Assembly: GCF_040222815.1 (NCBI RefSeq)
Contig: NZ_JAVKCH010000057.1
Location: 186,001 to 250,000, forward strand
From: Imperialibacter sp040222815
GTDB taxonomy: Bacteria; Bacteroidota; Bacteroidia; Cytophagales; Cyclobacteriaceae
DNA: 64,000 nt
Direction of reading: 5' to 3'
Shown here: positions 28,264 to 37,092 of the stretch, piece after piece
How the letters are laid out: the number at the start of each line of letters is the position of its first letter
Numbering within the stretch: position 1 is the first letter of the stretch
Notes under the pieces: model-generated
Database searches by the model: none
What the model saw: only the letters and a program-made list of their open reading frames with translations
What the model was told of the DNA's origin: nothing
Made by a program: the position numbers and the translations under genes

Positions 28264-28663
28264 TGGAAACACTTCGGAGCCACTGCTCAGCTTCAGATAG
28301 CTGTTCAAAAAGTTTAAACTCAAAGTCTTTGACCCTGGTTCCCAAATCTACGGCAGAAAACCGAGTAATAAACTTAGAAGAATGCACATGCGCCATATAT
28401 CTTAAGCCATTAGCAACACTTTCCCTCATTCGTCCTTTTTCCAGCTCGTCGTTAAGGGCGATCCAGTTCGCCTCAAAATGGGTATTGTCGTTCAGTAGTT
28501 TGGAGCAACCAGTTGCTTTCAGGAGGGTGGAATAGAGCGACGACCCCTTCGAGATATACGCCATGGAAACATTGCCATACCAGGTACACCTTATCCAGCC
28601 ATTTTCAGGCTCGTGGCCAATTTCCAGGTACTTGACGCCTTCGTCGGTGGTGATTACTTCCAT
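28256..28663 (-). CDS. Small SpoIIAA/STAS-like cytoplasmic protein
   Basis: This 135-residue protein has no leader or membrane segment. The pattern resembles SpoIIAA-like (STAS/SEC14-type) proteins of Bacteroidota: a strand carrying IRCTWYGNVS, helices, a middle D-N-x-H-F-E-A-N-W stretch, a strand before S-S-K-F-I-T-R-F-S, and a C-terminal F-E-x-L-S-E-A-E-Q-W-L helix. The assignment rests on overall shape, not on a diagnostic motif, so it is tentative. It precedes the OmpA-family gene with an 8-bp overlap. Confidence 0.7.
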   Translation of the reverse strand: MEVITTDEGVKYLEIGHEPENGWIRCTWYGNVSMAYISKGSSLYSTLLKATGCSKLLNDNTHFEANWIALNDELEKGRMRESVANGLRYMAHVHSSKFITRFSAVDLGTRVKDFEFKLFEQLSEAEQWLRSVSNE

Positions 28664-28727
28664 TCAGGGTGCTCATTGTGTTGTAGAACGTCAACATACC
28701 ATTTGCCTCTGCTAAAGACGAATGAAA

Positions 28728-29225
28728 TTATAAAAAAGGTGCCTGCAAATAGTTGAATTTTGTAAAAAGGGCCACCCTTGGGCCATCTTTCGACGGCAGG
28801 CGCATGGGAATAACAGCATCGATCATCCAGCAGTCATCGTAAGGAGGGTATTTCTGGAGCGACAACGACACCATATAGCTATGCACTTCGCCTTCATTAT
28901 CTTCAATAAGTACCAGAAATTCAGCTTCGCTTTTTTCCTGAAAGTGCGTGCGGATTTCAAAGTGTCTGCAATTGATCAGCGGCCTGAAGTTTTCGTTGTG
29001 CACCATAATGTTGAACCGTTCAATCGGCCCGGTATTTTCTTTGTTCGAGGGCGAAGCAAAATTCCAGGCAATTTCAATGCCATGGTCAGACTCCGGAGAG
29101 TCGTTTTGCTGCAAAGCCAGAAAATTGATATGAACGACTTCCTCTGCACTCAGCGCAGGATGTGGCAACTCCTGCGGAGCGCAGCCGATAAAGGCAATCA
29201 GAGTAAGAAGATAGGGTAATCTCAT
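28728..29225 (-). CDS. DUF4864-like lipoprotein
   Basis: This 165-residue protein starts with a lipoprotein signal (AFIGC, acylated Cys at residue 15). The body resembles the DUF4864 family: LALQQNDSPESDHGIEIAW, FASPSNKENTGPIERF and a late CWMIDAV. This family is otherwise best known to me from soluble bacterial and plant proteins, and its function is unknown. It lies 21 bp after another lipoprotein gene on the same strand, so the two are probably co-transcribed. Confidence 0.78.
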   Translation of the reverse strand: MRLPYLLTLIAFIGCAPQELPHPALSAEEVVHINFLALQQNDSPESDHGIEIAWNFASPSNKENTGPIERFNIMVHNENFRPLINCRHFEIRTHFQEKSEAEFLVLIEDNEGEVHSYMVSLSLQKYPPYDDCWMIDAVIPMRLPSKDGPRVALFTKFNYLQAPFL

Positions 29226-29245
29226 ATATAAGAAGCCTCCAACTT

Positions 29246-29794
29246 TTAGTCGTTCAGCAAACCAGCTTTTACTTTAAAACCAGACTTAATGCTCAGCTCT
29301 ACGTCTTCAGAAATCAGCTTGTCCGTTACAGCCTTTACCCGTAGCGCATAAGTATCCTGAATGATATACTCCTTGAAATTTTCTCCCGAGGTCTCCAGCG
29401 AAAGCATATTACCCACATTGTCTGGAACATTTTCTGCACTCGCAAGCAGCTTTTCGTCAAGTCCGTCAGCATTGATATATACATGCAACGACGACAAGAA
29501 GCTGAGATCCCGGCCTTCAGGAGCTTTTACACTAATATCGACATTTTCCAGATAAATCTCCTTCACCAGCTTTTTGTTGGTGTTATTGCTGTTAAATGTT
29601 GACTCCGCATCAGTAGAAACCGGCGGTGTTAGAATATCGAGTGGCAGATTGACACCAAGCGAAGATGGCACGGTCACTTCCGATGTGTAAGACATTTTGA
29701 AGTTGATAAGGTCGTTGAGCTTATTGCAGCCCAAGGCGATGGCTACAAGAGACATGGTGAGACTTGCAATAATGATACGGTTGGAAAAATTCAT
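29246..29794 (-). CDS. Hypothetical lipoprotein
   Basis: This 182-residue protein has a lipobox (VAIALGC, Cys at residue 23) and then a beta-rich body with no motif I recognise. The stretch DISVKAPEGRDLSFLSSLHVYI suggests a beta-sandwich fold. It is the first gene of a leftward set of lipoprotein and envelope genes and is divergent from the PrsW-type gene, with 55 bp between the starts. Confidence 0.78.
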   Translation of the reverse strand: MNFSNRIIIASLTMSLVAIALGCNKLNDLINFKMSYTSEVTVPSSLGVNLPLDILTPPVSTDAESTFNSNNTNKKLVKEIYLENVDISVKAPEGRDLSFLSSLHVYINADGLDEKLLASAENVPDNVGNMLSLETSGENFKEYIIQDTYALRVKAVTDKLISEDVELSIKSGFKVKAGLLND

Positions 29795-29849
29795 AGCTGA
29801 TATTACAATTGATTGATATATTGATAACGAATAGAACTAGCGAACCAAC

Positions 29850-30536
29850 ATGATTTTTACATTGCTGGCATTGGCCCTGGCCCCGGGCATAGCCATTATT
29901 TTGTTTATCTACCTCAAAGACAAGCACGAAAAAGAGCCAAAAGGGCTTTTGCTCCGGGCCTTTCTTTTTGGCATACTCAGCCTGGTGCTCACACTGGTAG
30001 TTTCGGCTATTGCTGACAAGTTTGTGTCTCTCGATCACTCCAGTGCTGAAGACCTGGCACTTTACGCCTTTGGCATGGTAGCACTTATTGAGGAAGGAAG
30101 CAAATATCTTTTCGTAAGGTACTTCCTTTATCCACACAAAGAATTCAACGAGCCCTTCGACGGCATTATTTACGCAGTAATGGTAAGCATGGGATTTGCT
30201 ACGGTGGAAAACCTTTTCTACGTGTTTGAGGGTGGCGTGAGCATTGCCATCATGCGAATGTTTACCGCTGTGCCAGCACATGCTACTTTTGCGGTGCTCA
30301 TGGGTTTCTTTTTGGGTAAAGCGAAATTTCAACACAAAAAAGCAGCTTTCGGCCTTATTGGACTAGGGGCTGCCACCATTTTGCACGGCGCCTATGACTA
30401 TTTCCTTTTCATGGACCACGTGCCAGGCATTTGGCTGGGCGCTCTTGTCTCTTTGATCGTTGGACTTTATCTGTCAAAACGAGCCATTAAAATGCACCAG
30501 GAGGTTTCGCCTTTCAAGCCACTTAAAGGGCTTTAG
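29850..30536 (+). CDS. PrsW-family intramembrane protease
   Basis: This 228-residue multi-pass membrane protein has about seven hydrophobic segments. The family's catalytic features are present: I-E-E-G-S-K (glutamates near residues 88-89), F-D-G-I-I-Y-A-V-x-x-x-x-G-F-A-T-V-E-N (residues about 103-122), and two histidines, P-A-H-A at about 143 and L-H-G-A-Y-D at about 178. PrsW proteases perform site-1 cleavage of anti-sigma factors in Gram-positive bacteria; the target here is unknown. It is followed after 37 bp by the DUF3592 protein, suggesting one transcript. Confidence 0.9.
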   Translation: MIFTLLALALAPGIAIILFIYLKDKHEKEPKGLLLRAFLFGILSLVLTLVVSAIADKFVSLDHSSAEDLALYAFGMVALIEEGSKYLFVRYFLYPHKEFNEPFDGIIYAVMVSMGFATVENLFYVFEGGVSIAIMRMFTAVPAHATFAVLMGFFLGKAKFQHKKAAFGLIGLGAATILHGAYDYFLFMDHVPGIWLGALVSLIVGLYLSKRAIKMHQEVSPFKPLKGL

Positions 30537-30573
30537 CTGTTGACTACCAGGAGGAACAGTTGTAAATTTTAAC

Positions 30574-31182
30574 ATGAATATTCCTGAAGCCACCAAATTG
30601 AAGATACATCAGCTGATTGCTGACGGTAGAAAGCTCGAAGCGGTTAAGTACGTGAAGCAACAATTTGGTTTGGCGCTAAAGGATTCACTGAAACTCGTGG
30701 AGGCCCTGGAGAGAGAGGTGCCACTTTCGGGGAGTAGCTATCAAAAAAGACCTTTTGCCCGCACCAGTTTTTCCGGGCCCGACAAAGTCTTCTACATTCT
30801 TTCCAGGGTATTTTTGGGGTTGGCAGTTCTTCTGTTTACCATCGGCGGCACTATGGCTTACGACACGAAAGAGGAACTGAACCATGCGCTGCAATTGCAA
30901 GGGCGAGTAGCAGAATTTGCCTACGGTTCGGATGGAGGCTCTATACCCGTAGTGGAATTTACCCACAAGGGCAAAAAACAAAGAGTGCAGGGCTCGGTAG
31001 CATCCACTCCCCCGGCCTACGATATCGGCGAGCCGGTAAAAGTATTTGTGATCGCAGATGAGGGCTACGAAAAGATAAGGATCGACGGCATTTTTGAACT
31101 TTGGATAGGGCCTATTATCCTCACCTTTATTGGCACGATCTTCCTTTTTATCGGAGGCGGCATGTACGCCGTCAGCAGATAG
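30574..31182 (+). CDS. DUF3592 membrane protein with L7/L12-like N-terminal domain
   Basis: This 202-residue protein has three parts. Residues 1-45 look like the ribosomal L7/L12 C-terminal fold: KLKIHQLIADGRKLEAVKYVK, then a G-L-x-L-K-D-S-L-K-L-V-E-A-L helix. A transmembrane helix lies at about residues 72-92. The segment from about 100 to 170 matches DUF3592 (GRVAEF, VVEFTHKGKKQRVQG, YDIGEPVKVFV), and a second helix ends the protein. DUF3592 function is unknown. The L7/L12-like part is probably cytoplasmic. Confidence 0.85.
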   Translation: MNIPEATKLKIHQLIADGRKLEAVKYVKQQFGLALKDSLKLVEALEREVPLSGSSYQKRPFARTSFSGPDKVFYILSRVFLGLAVLLFTIGGTMAYDTKEELNHALQLQGRVAEFAYGSDGGSIPVVEFTHKGKKQRVQGSVASTPPAYDIGEPVKVFVIADEGYEKIRIDGIFELWIGPIILTFIGTIFLFIGGGMYAVSR

Positions 31183-31240
31183 TTTTGTTGCTCCATTAAA
31201 CCTTTTGCGTGTTCGTGCATCTAATTAAAAAACGAAAAAT

Positions 31241-31660
31241 ATGCGAAGGATTGTAATCACATTCATTGGTGTAATGGTAGCAGCTACCACACTAATGGCA
31301 CAAGAAGAACAGAGCACAGCAAAAACCCAAAAACATGCTCAGCGAACTCCCGAGGAACGGGCGAAAGAGATGACCACCCGGTTAAAAGAAGAGCTTAATC
31401 TCACCGACCAGCAATCGGAAGAACTTTATACTATTCATTTGAAATATGCGGAAGAGCGCAAAGGCGTTTTGGATGCTGGCAAACAAGAACGGGAATCCCA
31501 AAGAACAGAGATCAAAAGCATCGACGATAGGCAAAAAGCAGAGATGAAGAGCGTTCTGACCGAGGAGCAGGTGGCCAAGCTGGATCAATTACAGGAAGAA
31601 AGAGCACACAGAAAGGGCGACAGACCGCAAAGAGGCCAAAGGCGCAAGGGCAGAGGGTAA
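31241..31660 (+). CDS. Spy/DUF4890-like periplasmic protein
   Basis: This 139-residue protein has a signal peptide ending LMAQ (residue 20). The charged, all-helical remainder has the pattern T-x-x-L-K-E-E-L-N-L-T-D-Q-Q and, later, L-T-E-E-Q-V-A-K-L-D-x-L, as in Spy/LTXXQ and DUF4890 proteins. These are periplasmic chaperone-like or metal-responsive proteins. The last 20 residues are very rich in R, K and G. It is convergent with the next gene, with 9 bp between stops. Confidence 0.82.
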   Translation: MRRIVITFIGVMVAATTLMAQEEQSTAKTQKHAQRTPEERAKEMTTRLKEELNLTDQQSEELYTIHLKYAEERKGVLDAGKQERESQRTEIKSIDDRQKAEMKSVLTEEQVAKLDQLQEERAHRKGDRPQRGQRRKGRG

Positions 31661-31669
31661 AGCTGTCGG

Positions 31670-32359
31670 TTAGTAGCTTACCTGAATGTCTGTTATCTCC
31701 ATTTTGTAAAAACCCGCATTGCGAGAGCTGGCGAGCCAGGCTCCTTCATAGTTTTCCCAGTTTTCCCAGCTGATTTCTACACCGCCAATGGGGATAATTT
31801 TCACCCAGAGCTTCCAGGCTCTGGGTTTGAAGTTTTCATCGAGCAGCCACAGGTAACTATCGCCCGGGGTAACGCCACCGGACGTGTAGGTGACCAGCAA
31901 TGCAGGCCCATCGGCTGTTTCTACCAGCCGCCGCTCAGTGCCGGGGTCCCTTACTTTAAATGGGGCCACCAGCCAGAAGGAGTCGTTGGCAAAATACGTC
32001 CAGGCTGTTTGGATCGCATCATGTAGCTCGTCACCTTCCAAAGCGTTGCCCTTTTCCGTTGCTGAGCCTTCGAAAGTGTCGGGGGAAAATTTTACTTCCA
32101 TATCCGCCCAGGTCACAGCAACGATGTTCTCCGGTTTGTGCCAAACGTAGTGATGGCCTCCGGGAAATGTCCATGACAAGGTTTTGATCTGCTGATAAGC
32201 CTCATAGTTCATGGACTTCAGCATTTTATCGGCCAGAGCTTCTGCTTCCGGGCCTTTTTCTCCCTCGGGTAATGGATCACTTGCTATCCAAATAACGCCT
32301 GCTCCCAGCAATAGCAAACTGAGCAAAACAATCCCAGCAGTCTTCAACGCCTTCATCAT
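31670..32359 (-). CDS. Conserved hypothetical membrane-anchored protein (paralogue of 51717-52517)
   Basis: This 229-residue protein has one N-terminal hydrophobic helix (residues 5-26), so it is anchored or secreted. Its body lines up with the lipoprotein at 51717-52517: A-D-K-M-L-x-S-M, L-x-W-x-F-x-G-x-x-H-x-x-W, N-D-S-F/Y-W-L-x-x-P-F-K-x-x-D-x-G, and G-V-T-P-D/G-x-x-Y. The beta-rich pattern resembles LolA-like or outer-membrane lipoprotein-sorting folds, which is only a suggestion. No catalytic motif is visible. Confidence 0.75.
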   Translation of the reverse strand: MMKALKTAGIVLLSLLLLGAGVIWIASDPLPEGEKGPEAEALADKMLKSMNYEAYQQIKTLSWTFPGGHHYVWHKPENIVAVTWADMEVKFSPDTFEGSATEKGNALEGDELHDAIQTAWTYFANDSFWLVAPFKVRDPGTERRLVETADGPALLVTYTSGGVTPGDSYLWLLDENFKPRAWKLWVKIIPIGGVEISWENWENYEGAWLASSRNAGFYKMEITDIQVSY

Positions 32360-32394
32360 AGCATTGAAACTGAAGACTGCCGGAAAAGTTCACG

Positions 32395-33273
32395 TTATTT
32401 CAGCATCGGGAACAGGGCTCTTATCTCCTCGTCGTTGGGCTGGCGGCCGTATTCGCAAATCTCGAAGGTTTCTACATTGGTGGCTTTGGCCACCCGGTCT
32501 TTGCCATACCATTTTTCAATGGCCTTTTTAGCCTCGGCTGAAGGAGGCCTCACCGACTTTTTGGTCAGCCAGGCTTTTCTTGCTTCAGCGCCTTCGGGCA
32601 CCTGATCGGCATAGCCACCAATCCATGGCAGCCACTCATAAAACTGCGACACATGGGCATCCAGGGCATGGCCTTTTTGTTCCGTTACCTCGGTGATGTC
32701 CACGGCGATGTCTGGTCGGAAAGGATTAGGACGTTGAAAACCATCGTAGCCGTAAAGGAAAACGGGATTCTTTTTCAGCGCAGGCACCTCCGGCGCAATA
32801 TTGGGCACGGCCACCATGTAGGCAGCGTCTTGCACTAGCACGCCGGTATAGCGATGATCGGGGTGGTAGTCGTTGGGGCGGGGAGCGATCACAATATCTG
32901 CATCCCACTTGCGGATTTCCCGGATCACCTGGAGCCTGACACCCAGGCTAGGCACTAATTCACCGTCGTGGTTACCCAGCACCACATATTCTGCGATACC
33001 AAAACGTTTGGCAGCTTCCTGGGCTTCGGCTATTCTTCGCTTGGCCAGGGCTCCACCGCCGGTGGTTTGGTGACCGGCATCTCCGTTGGTGAGCGACACA
33101 AACTTGACCTGGTGGCCCATTTTTGCAAAAAGAATGGCCGTGCCGCCCTCATCCTGGTCGCAATCGTCGGGGTGGGCACCGAGCACCACGATGCGCAGCG
33201 GCGTGGCCGTTTGCGCAGCAGCAAAACCGATGGCAATGAAAGCAAAGAGAAGAGTGAGAAGGTGTTTTTTCAT
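32395..33273 (-). CDS. PIG-L/LmbE-family deacetylase, exported
   Basis: This 292-residue protein has a signal peptide (MKKHLLTLLFAFIAIGFAAAQ). The PIG-L/LmbE zinc site is complete: V-L-G-A-H-P-D-D-C-D at about residue 34, and a later R-P-N-D-Y-H-P-D-H-R motif at about 133. The family removes N-acetyl groups from sugars; here the substrate is unknown and the enzyme is periplasmic. An ATG at 33315 would add 14 residues without leader character, so 33273 is preferred. Confidence 0.93.
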   Translation of the reverse strand: MKKHLLTLLFAFIAIGFAAAQTATPLRIVVLGAHPDDCDQDEGGTAILFAKMGHQVKFVSLTNGDAGHQTTGGGALAKRRIAEAQEAAKRFGIAEYVVLGNHDGELVPSLGVRLQVIREIRKWDADIVIAPRPNDYHPDHRYTGVLVQDAAYMVAVPNIAPEVPALKKNPVFLYGYDGFQRPNPFRPDIAVDITEVTEQKGHALDAHVSQFYEWLPWIGGYADQVPEGAEARKAWLTKKSVRPPSAEAKKAIEKWYGKDRVAKATNVETFEICEYGRQPNDEEIRALFPMLK

Positions 33274-33310
33274 GAGTAGGTAGTTTAAAGCATAATCATC
33301 ATTAATACAC

Positions 33311-33406
33311 GTCACCCCGAACCGACGCAGGAGGGAGAGGTCTCCCCAACGAGCGTCTGCTCTTTTCTATGAGAATAGGCTCACTTTCGTGTCGGGTCAA
33401 CGTGAC
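33311..33406. repeat. Imperfect long inverted repeat (dispersed-repeat type)
   Basis: GTCAC-CCCGA at the left end (33311-33320) faces TCGGG (33392-33396) and GTGAC (33402-33406), the right arm carrying 5 extra bases. The interior has a GAGAGGTCTCCCC stretch. Repeats of the form GTCACCC...GGTCTC... recur between genes in many Bacteroidota (general knowledge). It lies in the 215-bp gap between the KAP ATPase gene and the deacetylase. Confidence 0.5.
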
Positions 33407-33488
33407 AACGGATAAGGTAAAGAATTTCCGGGAGAGAATGGTTAGACTTTATTGTAGTGGTGGAAGAAGGGAGCATACTTCTATCGTC

Positions 33489-35936
33489 TCAAAAAAGCCT
33501 TCTTACCAACTCTGATGTCAGCCAACCATCTACATAGCTGTTAAATGCGGAGTTTTGGTCTTTGAGCTTGTCTAATTTTTCGGGATTATTCTTTAAGCCA
33601 TAAGCAAATGAAGGCCAGCGAGATGATAGTATTAGCCATTTGATCAAATCAGCTTGAGAAATGTCCGTAAGTGTTTTTCCTTCCAAGAACAGCGCATTCC
33701 GTGTTAAGGAATAGTTGTTAATAAATCGCTTGATGCTTCTCGGGTTTGCATCAAGATCTTTTTCATACTGGAGAAGGACATGGCTTAGTTCACTTTTGAG
33801 ATCAATATCGGCAAGCCTCTCAGATACATTTTTTCTTAGCTCAATCTGGTTGGTGTTTGGGTTGCTCTTATTGCTTTCAATTATATTGCTGAGCTCTTGC
33901 TCAGAGTTAGCAACTTTAATTTCCTCAGTTTGAGCAGCTGTAAGAGAATCTTCAATGGGCTTTTGAGTCACATTTAAGAGAAATCTCATGTATTGTGATT
34001 TTGCCTCTGAAGACATTTTTGGGACAGATATGGACATTTGAAACGCTTTGGCGAGAAACAAATCTCCTAATCCATTTCCTTCTGTTCCGAGACCTACAAA
34101 TGAAGAATAATGACATTCGAAGCACTTTGTGATCCATTTGCCGTCACCCGAGAACACATAAAGAACTTTTTGATCCTTAAATAAAGTCTGAATCCCTTCT
34201 AAAAGCCTAACAGTTGAGCCAATATTGCATCTATCGAGGTCATCAATAAATACAGCTAAATGTTTATCGGACCTTTTAATAATCGCTGCGAAATAGTTTT
34301 TAAGTTCATTCATTGGATCCTTTATGTTCTTTAGGAACGAGTCCTCAGGTCTAGAAAGTCCTGGAGATATTGACCCCAAAAATGACTTGATCAATAAATA
34401 AGCAGAACCAGAAAAGGTTAGAATGCCTATCGTTGTATCGGTCTGATCTTTAATGCTGCTTAGGGAAGGGAACAGCAGTGAAGGTAGACTACACTTTACA
34501 GTCAAATAACCAGTTAAACCGAGAAGAACAAAAGATATCAGGCTCCATATGCTGGGCTTCATCCATCCCCACCAAATATTATACAACCATAATTTAACTT
34601 TTGGAAGAAAGCTACTTTCAGCCTTTAAGCCAAGATAAATTCGGTAAATGAGAATCCACCATGGGTTTTCTAGATGCTGATTTTGCCACGCATTATATTT
34701 TACAACAGCCCAGTCATCGTTTTTAAGTTTTAACTCAAGCATATCAAGAATGCTAGACTTTCCACTACCCCATTCGCCGTCTAAATGGATTGTGTATGAA
34801 TCTTGATTGCCAGTCTCCTTCCAGTACCTGTCAACATGCGATTTTAATGCATTTATAAATGGTTCCCTAAGAAGCCTGTCGTCTTTTGCCGGCCCGTCGC
34901 CTTGAAGTTTGACAACTTCGTTGAGACTCTCAGAATCTTTCTCTTTAACGCTGCTTTGCTCGGTTGGTAGCGGCTCGAAATATCGTTGATCGGGAATATT
35001 TGAGTAGACATATATAGGCACAGTGCCTTCCTTTTGTTTTTTAAGTAGGTGGATAGGAGGTTGAAATATTGTAGTCTCGTCACTGAATGGAATATCCTCT
35101 AATGGGTTGGTTACAAACAGTGTAGAATTTTCAAGCCCATACCTTTTTAGCTCAATAGTGTCTTCACCCATTGGAGATGTATAACCATGTCCAATAGTTT
35201 TACCTGCATCGTAGAACTTTAGAGCGGATTCACGCTCTAGGGAGGTATTATAAAAAAAGCTATTAGGCACATCTTTAGATGTAAATTCGTAGAGAGGAAC
35301 CGTAAATTCACTCTCATTTGTCAGCAGATAACCGATAAGCCCCTGATTTTTGAACCCAATTCTTTCAAAGTTAGAATCCGTTTCCAGTACGGACAAGGCA
35401 AATTTCTGATAGGTTTTAGGGGGTAGATAGCCTTTCAATTCCTTTAGCCAACCATTAAACCTATCTAGTGACTCTGAGGGTGTTGTTGGGTTTGTGTTAT
35501 CCTTACTGGGATTACTTAGTAGGCGGTATACATGGCCTACTTTCTCTAGCTTAAAAAACGCATTTGTTTCTGCCAAGTTGACCGTGAATCCATATTTCCC
35601 GTCAACTTCAAAGATTACATCATAGGTTCCTTTGCCAAAACCAGTAGAATTTATTAGCTGCTCCAACGATTTTGAGGACAGGTAATCATCCTTGTACTTA
35701 GTTTTTAGCTTTTTTTCTACTACCTCGAAACCGTTCGTTGTCAAAGAACAAAAATCCGGCTCAGAGGGATCTAATTGCTTGAGTAAACCTTTACTAATCA
35801 GGCCGGTAGAAATTTGAGCAGGATTACTTCCAGTTGAGGGCAAACTATTTTGAAGCAATGCTTTCGATACAGATGATTGTGGCCCATTCTCATAAAGAGT
35901 TAATAATAGGATTTCGCCAATTTCTTCATGTGTCAT
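33489..35936 (-). CDS. KAP-family P-loop NTPase with winged-helix-like N-terminus
   Basis: This 815-residue protein has the KAP layout. Walker A is GEWGSGKSS at about residue 385. Hydrophobic helices are inserted at about 455-480 and 495-515. Walker B is L-A-V-F-I-D-D-L-D-R-C at about 564. A long helical C-terminus contains N-P-R-S-I-K-R-F-I-N-N. KAP NTPases are membrane-associated and include PifA, which blocks phage growth. The first 75 residues look like a winged helix and residues 80-380 are not recognisable to me. The gene is visibly more AT-rich than its neighbours and shows different codon use, which suggests horizontal transfer. It follows the patatin gene on the same strand after 124 bp. 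A defence role is inferred, not shown. Confidence 0.88.
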   Translation of the reverse strand: MTHEEIGEILLLTLYENGPQSSVSKALLQNSLPSTGSNPAQISTGLISKGLLKQLDPSEPDFCSLTTNGFEVVEKKLKTKYKDDYLSSKSLEQLINSTGFGKGTYDVIFEVDGKYGFTVNLAETNAFFKLEKVGHVYRLLSNPSKDNTNPTTPSESLDRFNGWLKELKGYLPPKTYQKFALSVLETDSNFERIGFKNQGLIGYLLTNESEFTVPLYEFTSKDVPNSFFYNTSLERESALKFYDAGKTIGHGYTSPMGEDTIELKRYGLENSTLFVTNPLEDIPFSDETTIFQPPIHLLKKQKEGTVPIYVYSNIPDQRYFEPLPTEQSSVKEKDSESLNEVVKLQGDGPAKDDRLLREPFINALKSHVDRYWKETGNQDSYTIHLDGEWGSGKSSILDMLELKLKNDDWAVVKYNAWQNQHLENPWWILIYRIYLGLKAESSFLPKVKLWLYNIWWGWMKPSIWSLISFVLLGLTGYLTVKCSLPSLLFPSLSSIKDQTDTTIGILTFSGSAYLLIKSFLGSISPGLSRPEDSFLKNIKDPMNELKNYFAAIIKRSDKHLAVFIDDLDRCNIGSTVRLLEGIQTLFKDQKVLYVFSGDGKWITKCFECHYSSFVGLGTEGNGLGDLFLAKAFQMSISVPKMSSEAKSQYMRFLLNVTQKPIEDSLTAAQTEEIKVANSEQELSNIIESNKSNPNTNQIELRKNVSERLADIDLKSELSHVLLQYEKDLDANPRSIKRFINNYSLTRNALFLEGKTLTDISQADLIKWLILSSRWPSFAYGLKNNPEKLDKLKDQNSAFNSYVDGWLTSELVRRLF

Positions 35937-36060
35937 ATAGAATAGTTAAGATAACGCAAAGAGTACTGTGGTCTCTGCAAATTGCCCTACACAAAAGCCT
36001 CACATACTATATACTGTAGTGGTAGTTACATTCACTTTTTTACTTAACCAAATGATTGCC

Positions 36061-37080
36061 TCAAACCACCGGATGATCTTTCCACGGACTCTCGGCTTTG
36101 ATAAACCTCCAATCGAAATAGTCTTTCACCGCCTTGGTGCCGCTTTTTGTGAGCTCCGCAATTTTGTGCGCAGGCAGGCTGAAGTCGGAGGTGCGCACAT
36201 CGAGGGTATCGATGAACACTGTTCTGTTCCAGTCCTCGCCCTGGAGGTGGGCTTTGTTGGCGGCTTCCATCATAAAGTCGAGCAGGGCCACGGCGTAGGT
36301 TTTCAGGTTTTTGACATCGGCAGGTGGTGTAGCCCAGTCACGCTTTGCATAAGTAATCACATCTTTGCTGTCGAGCCGGAAGCCAAGCGTTTCCATGTTA
36401 AGAATGCTTCCGTCTTTACCCTCCAGGGAGTTACCAGGGTTGGCAACGTACTCAGGCTTGTCAAACAAGTTAACAGGGTAGTTGTAGCTCACGCCGCCAT
36501 CTACCATCACATTGTTGCCGTTTTTGAAGGCCGCAAAAAACACCGGCAGCGACATCGACATGCGGACTACCCTTCTGACAGGGATCGACTTGTGGGCCTC
36601 GTTTTCGTGCGAAAATACCTCTGCTTTTTGCTCCGACAGGTTGGTCACGGCCATGTAGAGGTATTTGAAGGAGGTGTTGCCGCCTTTGATGGCATCGTCG
36701 AGGTCGCCGAAAGTGAAGTCTTTGGTGCCGGTCTGCTTTTTGACCACCTCGCCAATCCAGTCCATAAAATCGTCGCCTTTGTACCAGCCAAACTTATTGA
36801 ACATCCGAAGGGCGTTGCCAATCAGTCCATTGCCGTCCTGAAAATCGGCGAAGTTGGTGGTGCTGATCAGCTCGCCTACCTGGGCAGGCGTACAACCCAG
36901 GGCAAGCGTGCAGGCATTAATAGCACCAGCGGAGGTACCGGCCACTCGCTCAAGGTGAGCGAGCATGCCGAGCTTTTGCAGCTCATCGAGCGCACCGCCA
37001 TAAGCGATGCCTTTTACGCCGCCGCCTTCAAATACGAGGTTTCTAAACCCAAATGAGGTTGACTTAATAGTTTTTGCCAT
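36061..37080 (-). CDS. Patatin-like phospholipase
   Basis: This 339-residue protein carries all patatin elements: the oxyanion loop E-G-G-G-V-K-G-I-A-Y (residues 18-27), the nucleophile elbow G-T-S-A-G (Ser about residue 50), and the dyad aspartate in V-D-G-G (about residue 196). Patatins hydrolyse acyl ester bonds of membrane lipids. There is no signal peptide, so it acts from the cytoplasm or is exported by a non-Sec route. It lies 12 bp downstream of the peptidoglycan hydrolase gene, which suggests one transcript. A toxin or defence effector is possible, as is housekeeping lipid turnover. Confidence 0.92.
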   Translation of the reverse strand: MAKTIKSTSFGFRNLVFEGGGVKGIAYGGALDELQKLGMLAHLERVAGTSAGAINACTLALGCTPAQVGELISTTNFADFQDGNGLIGNALRMFNKFGWYKGDDFMDWIGEVVKKQTGTKDFTFGDLDDAIKGGNTSFKYLYMAVTNLSEQKAEVFSHENEAHKSIPVRRVVRMSMSLPVFFAAFKNGNNVMVDGGVSYNYPVNLFDKPEYVANPGNSLEGKDGSILNMETLGFRLDSKDVITYAKRDWATPPADVKNLKTYAVALLDFMMEAANKAHLQGEDWNRTVFIDTLDVRTSDFSLPAHKIAELTKSGTKAVKDYFDWRFIKAESPWKDHPVV

Positions 37081-37092
37081 GGTTGAAAAAGG

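Noticed and set aside
35968..37056. Plus-strand reading frame of 362 codons opposite the patatin gene
   Set aside because: The minus strand carries a complete patatin with all catalytic motifs. The opposite frame shows no domain and low-complexity codon shadows.
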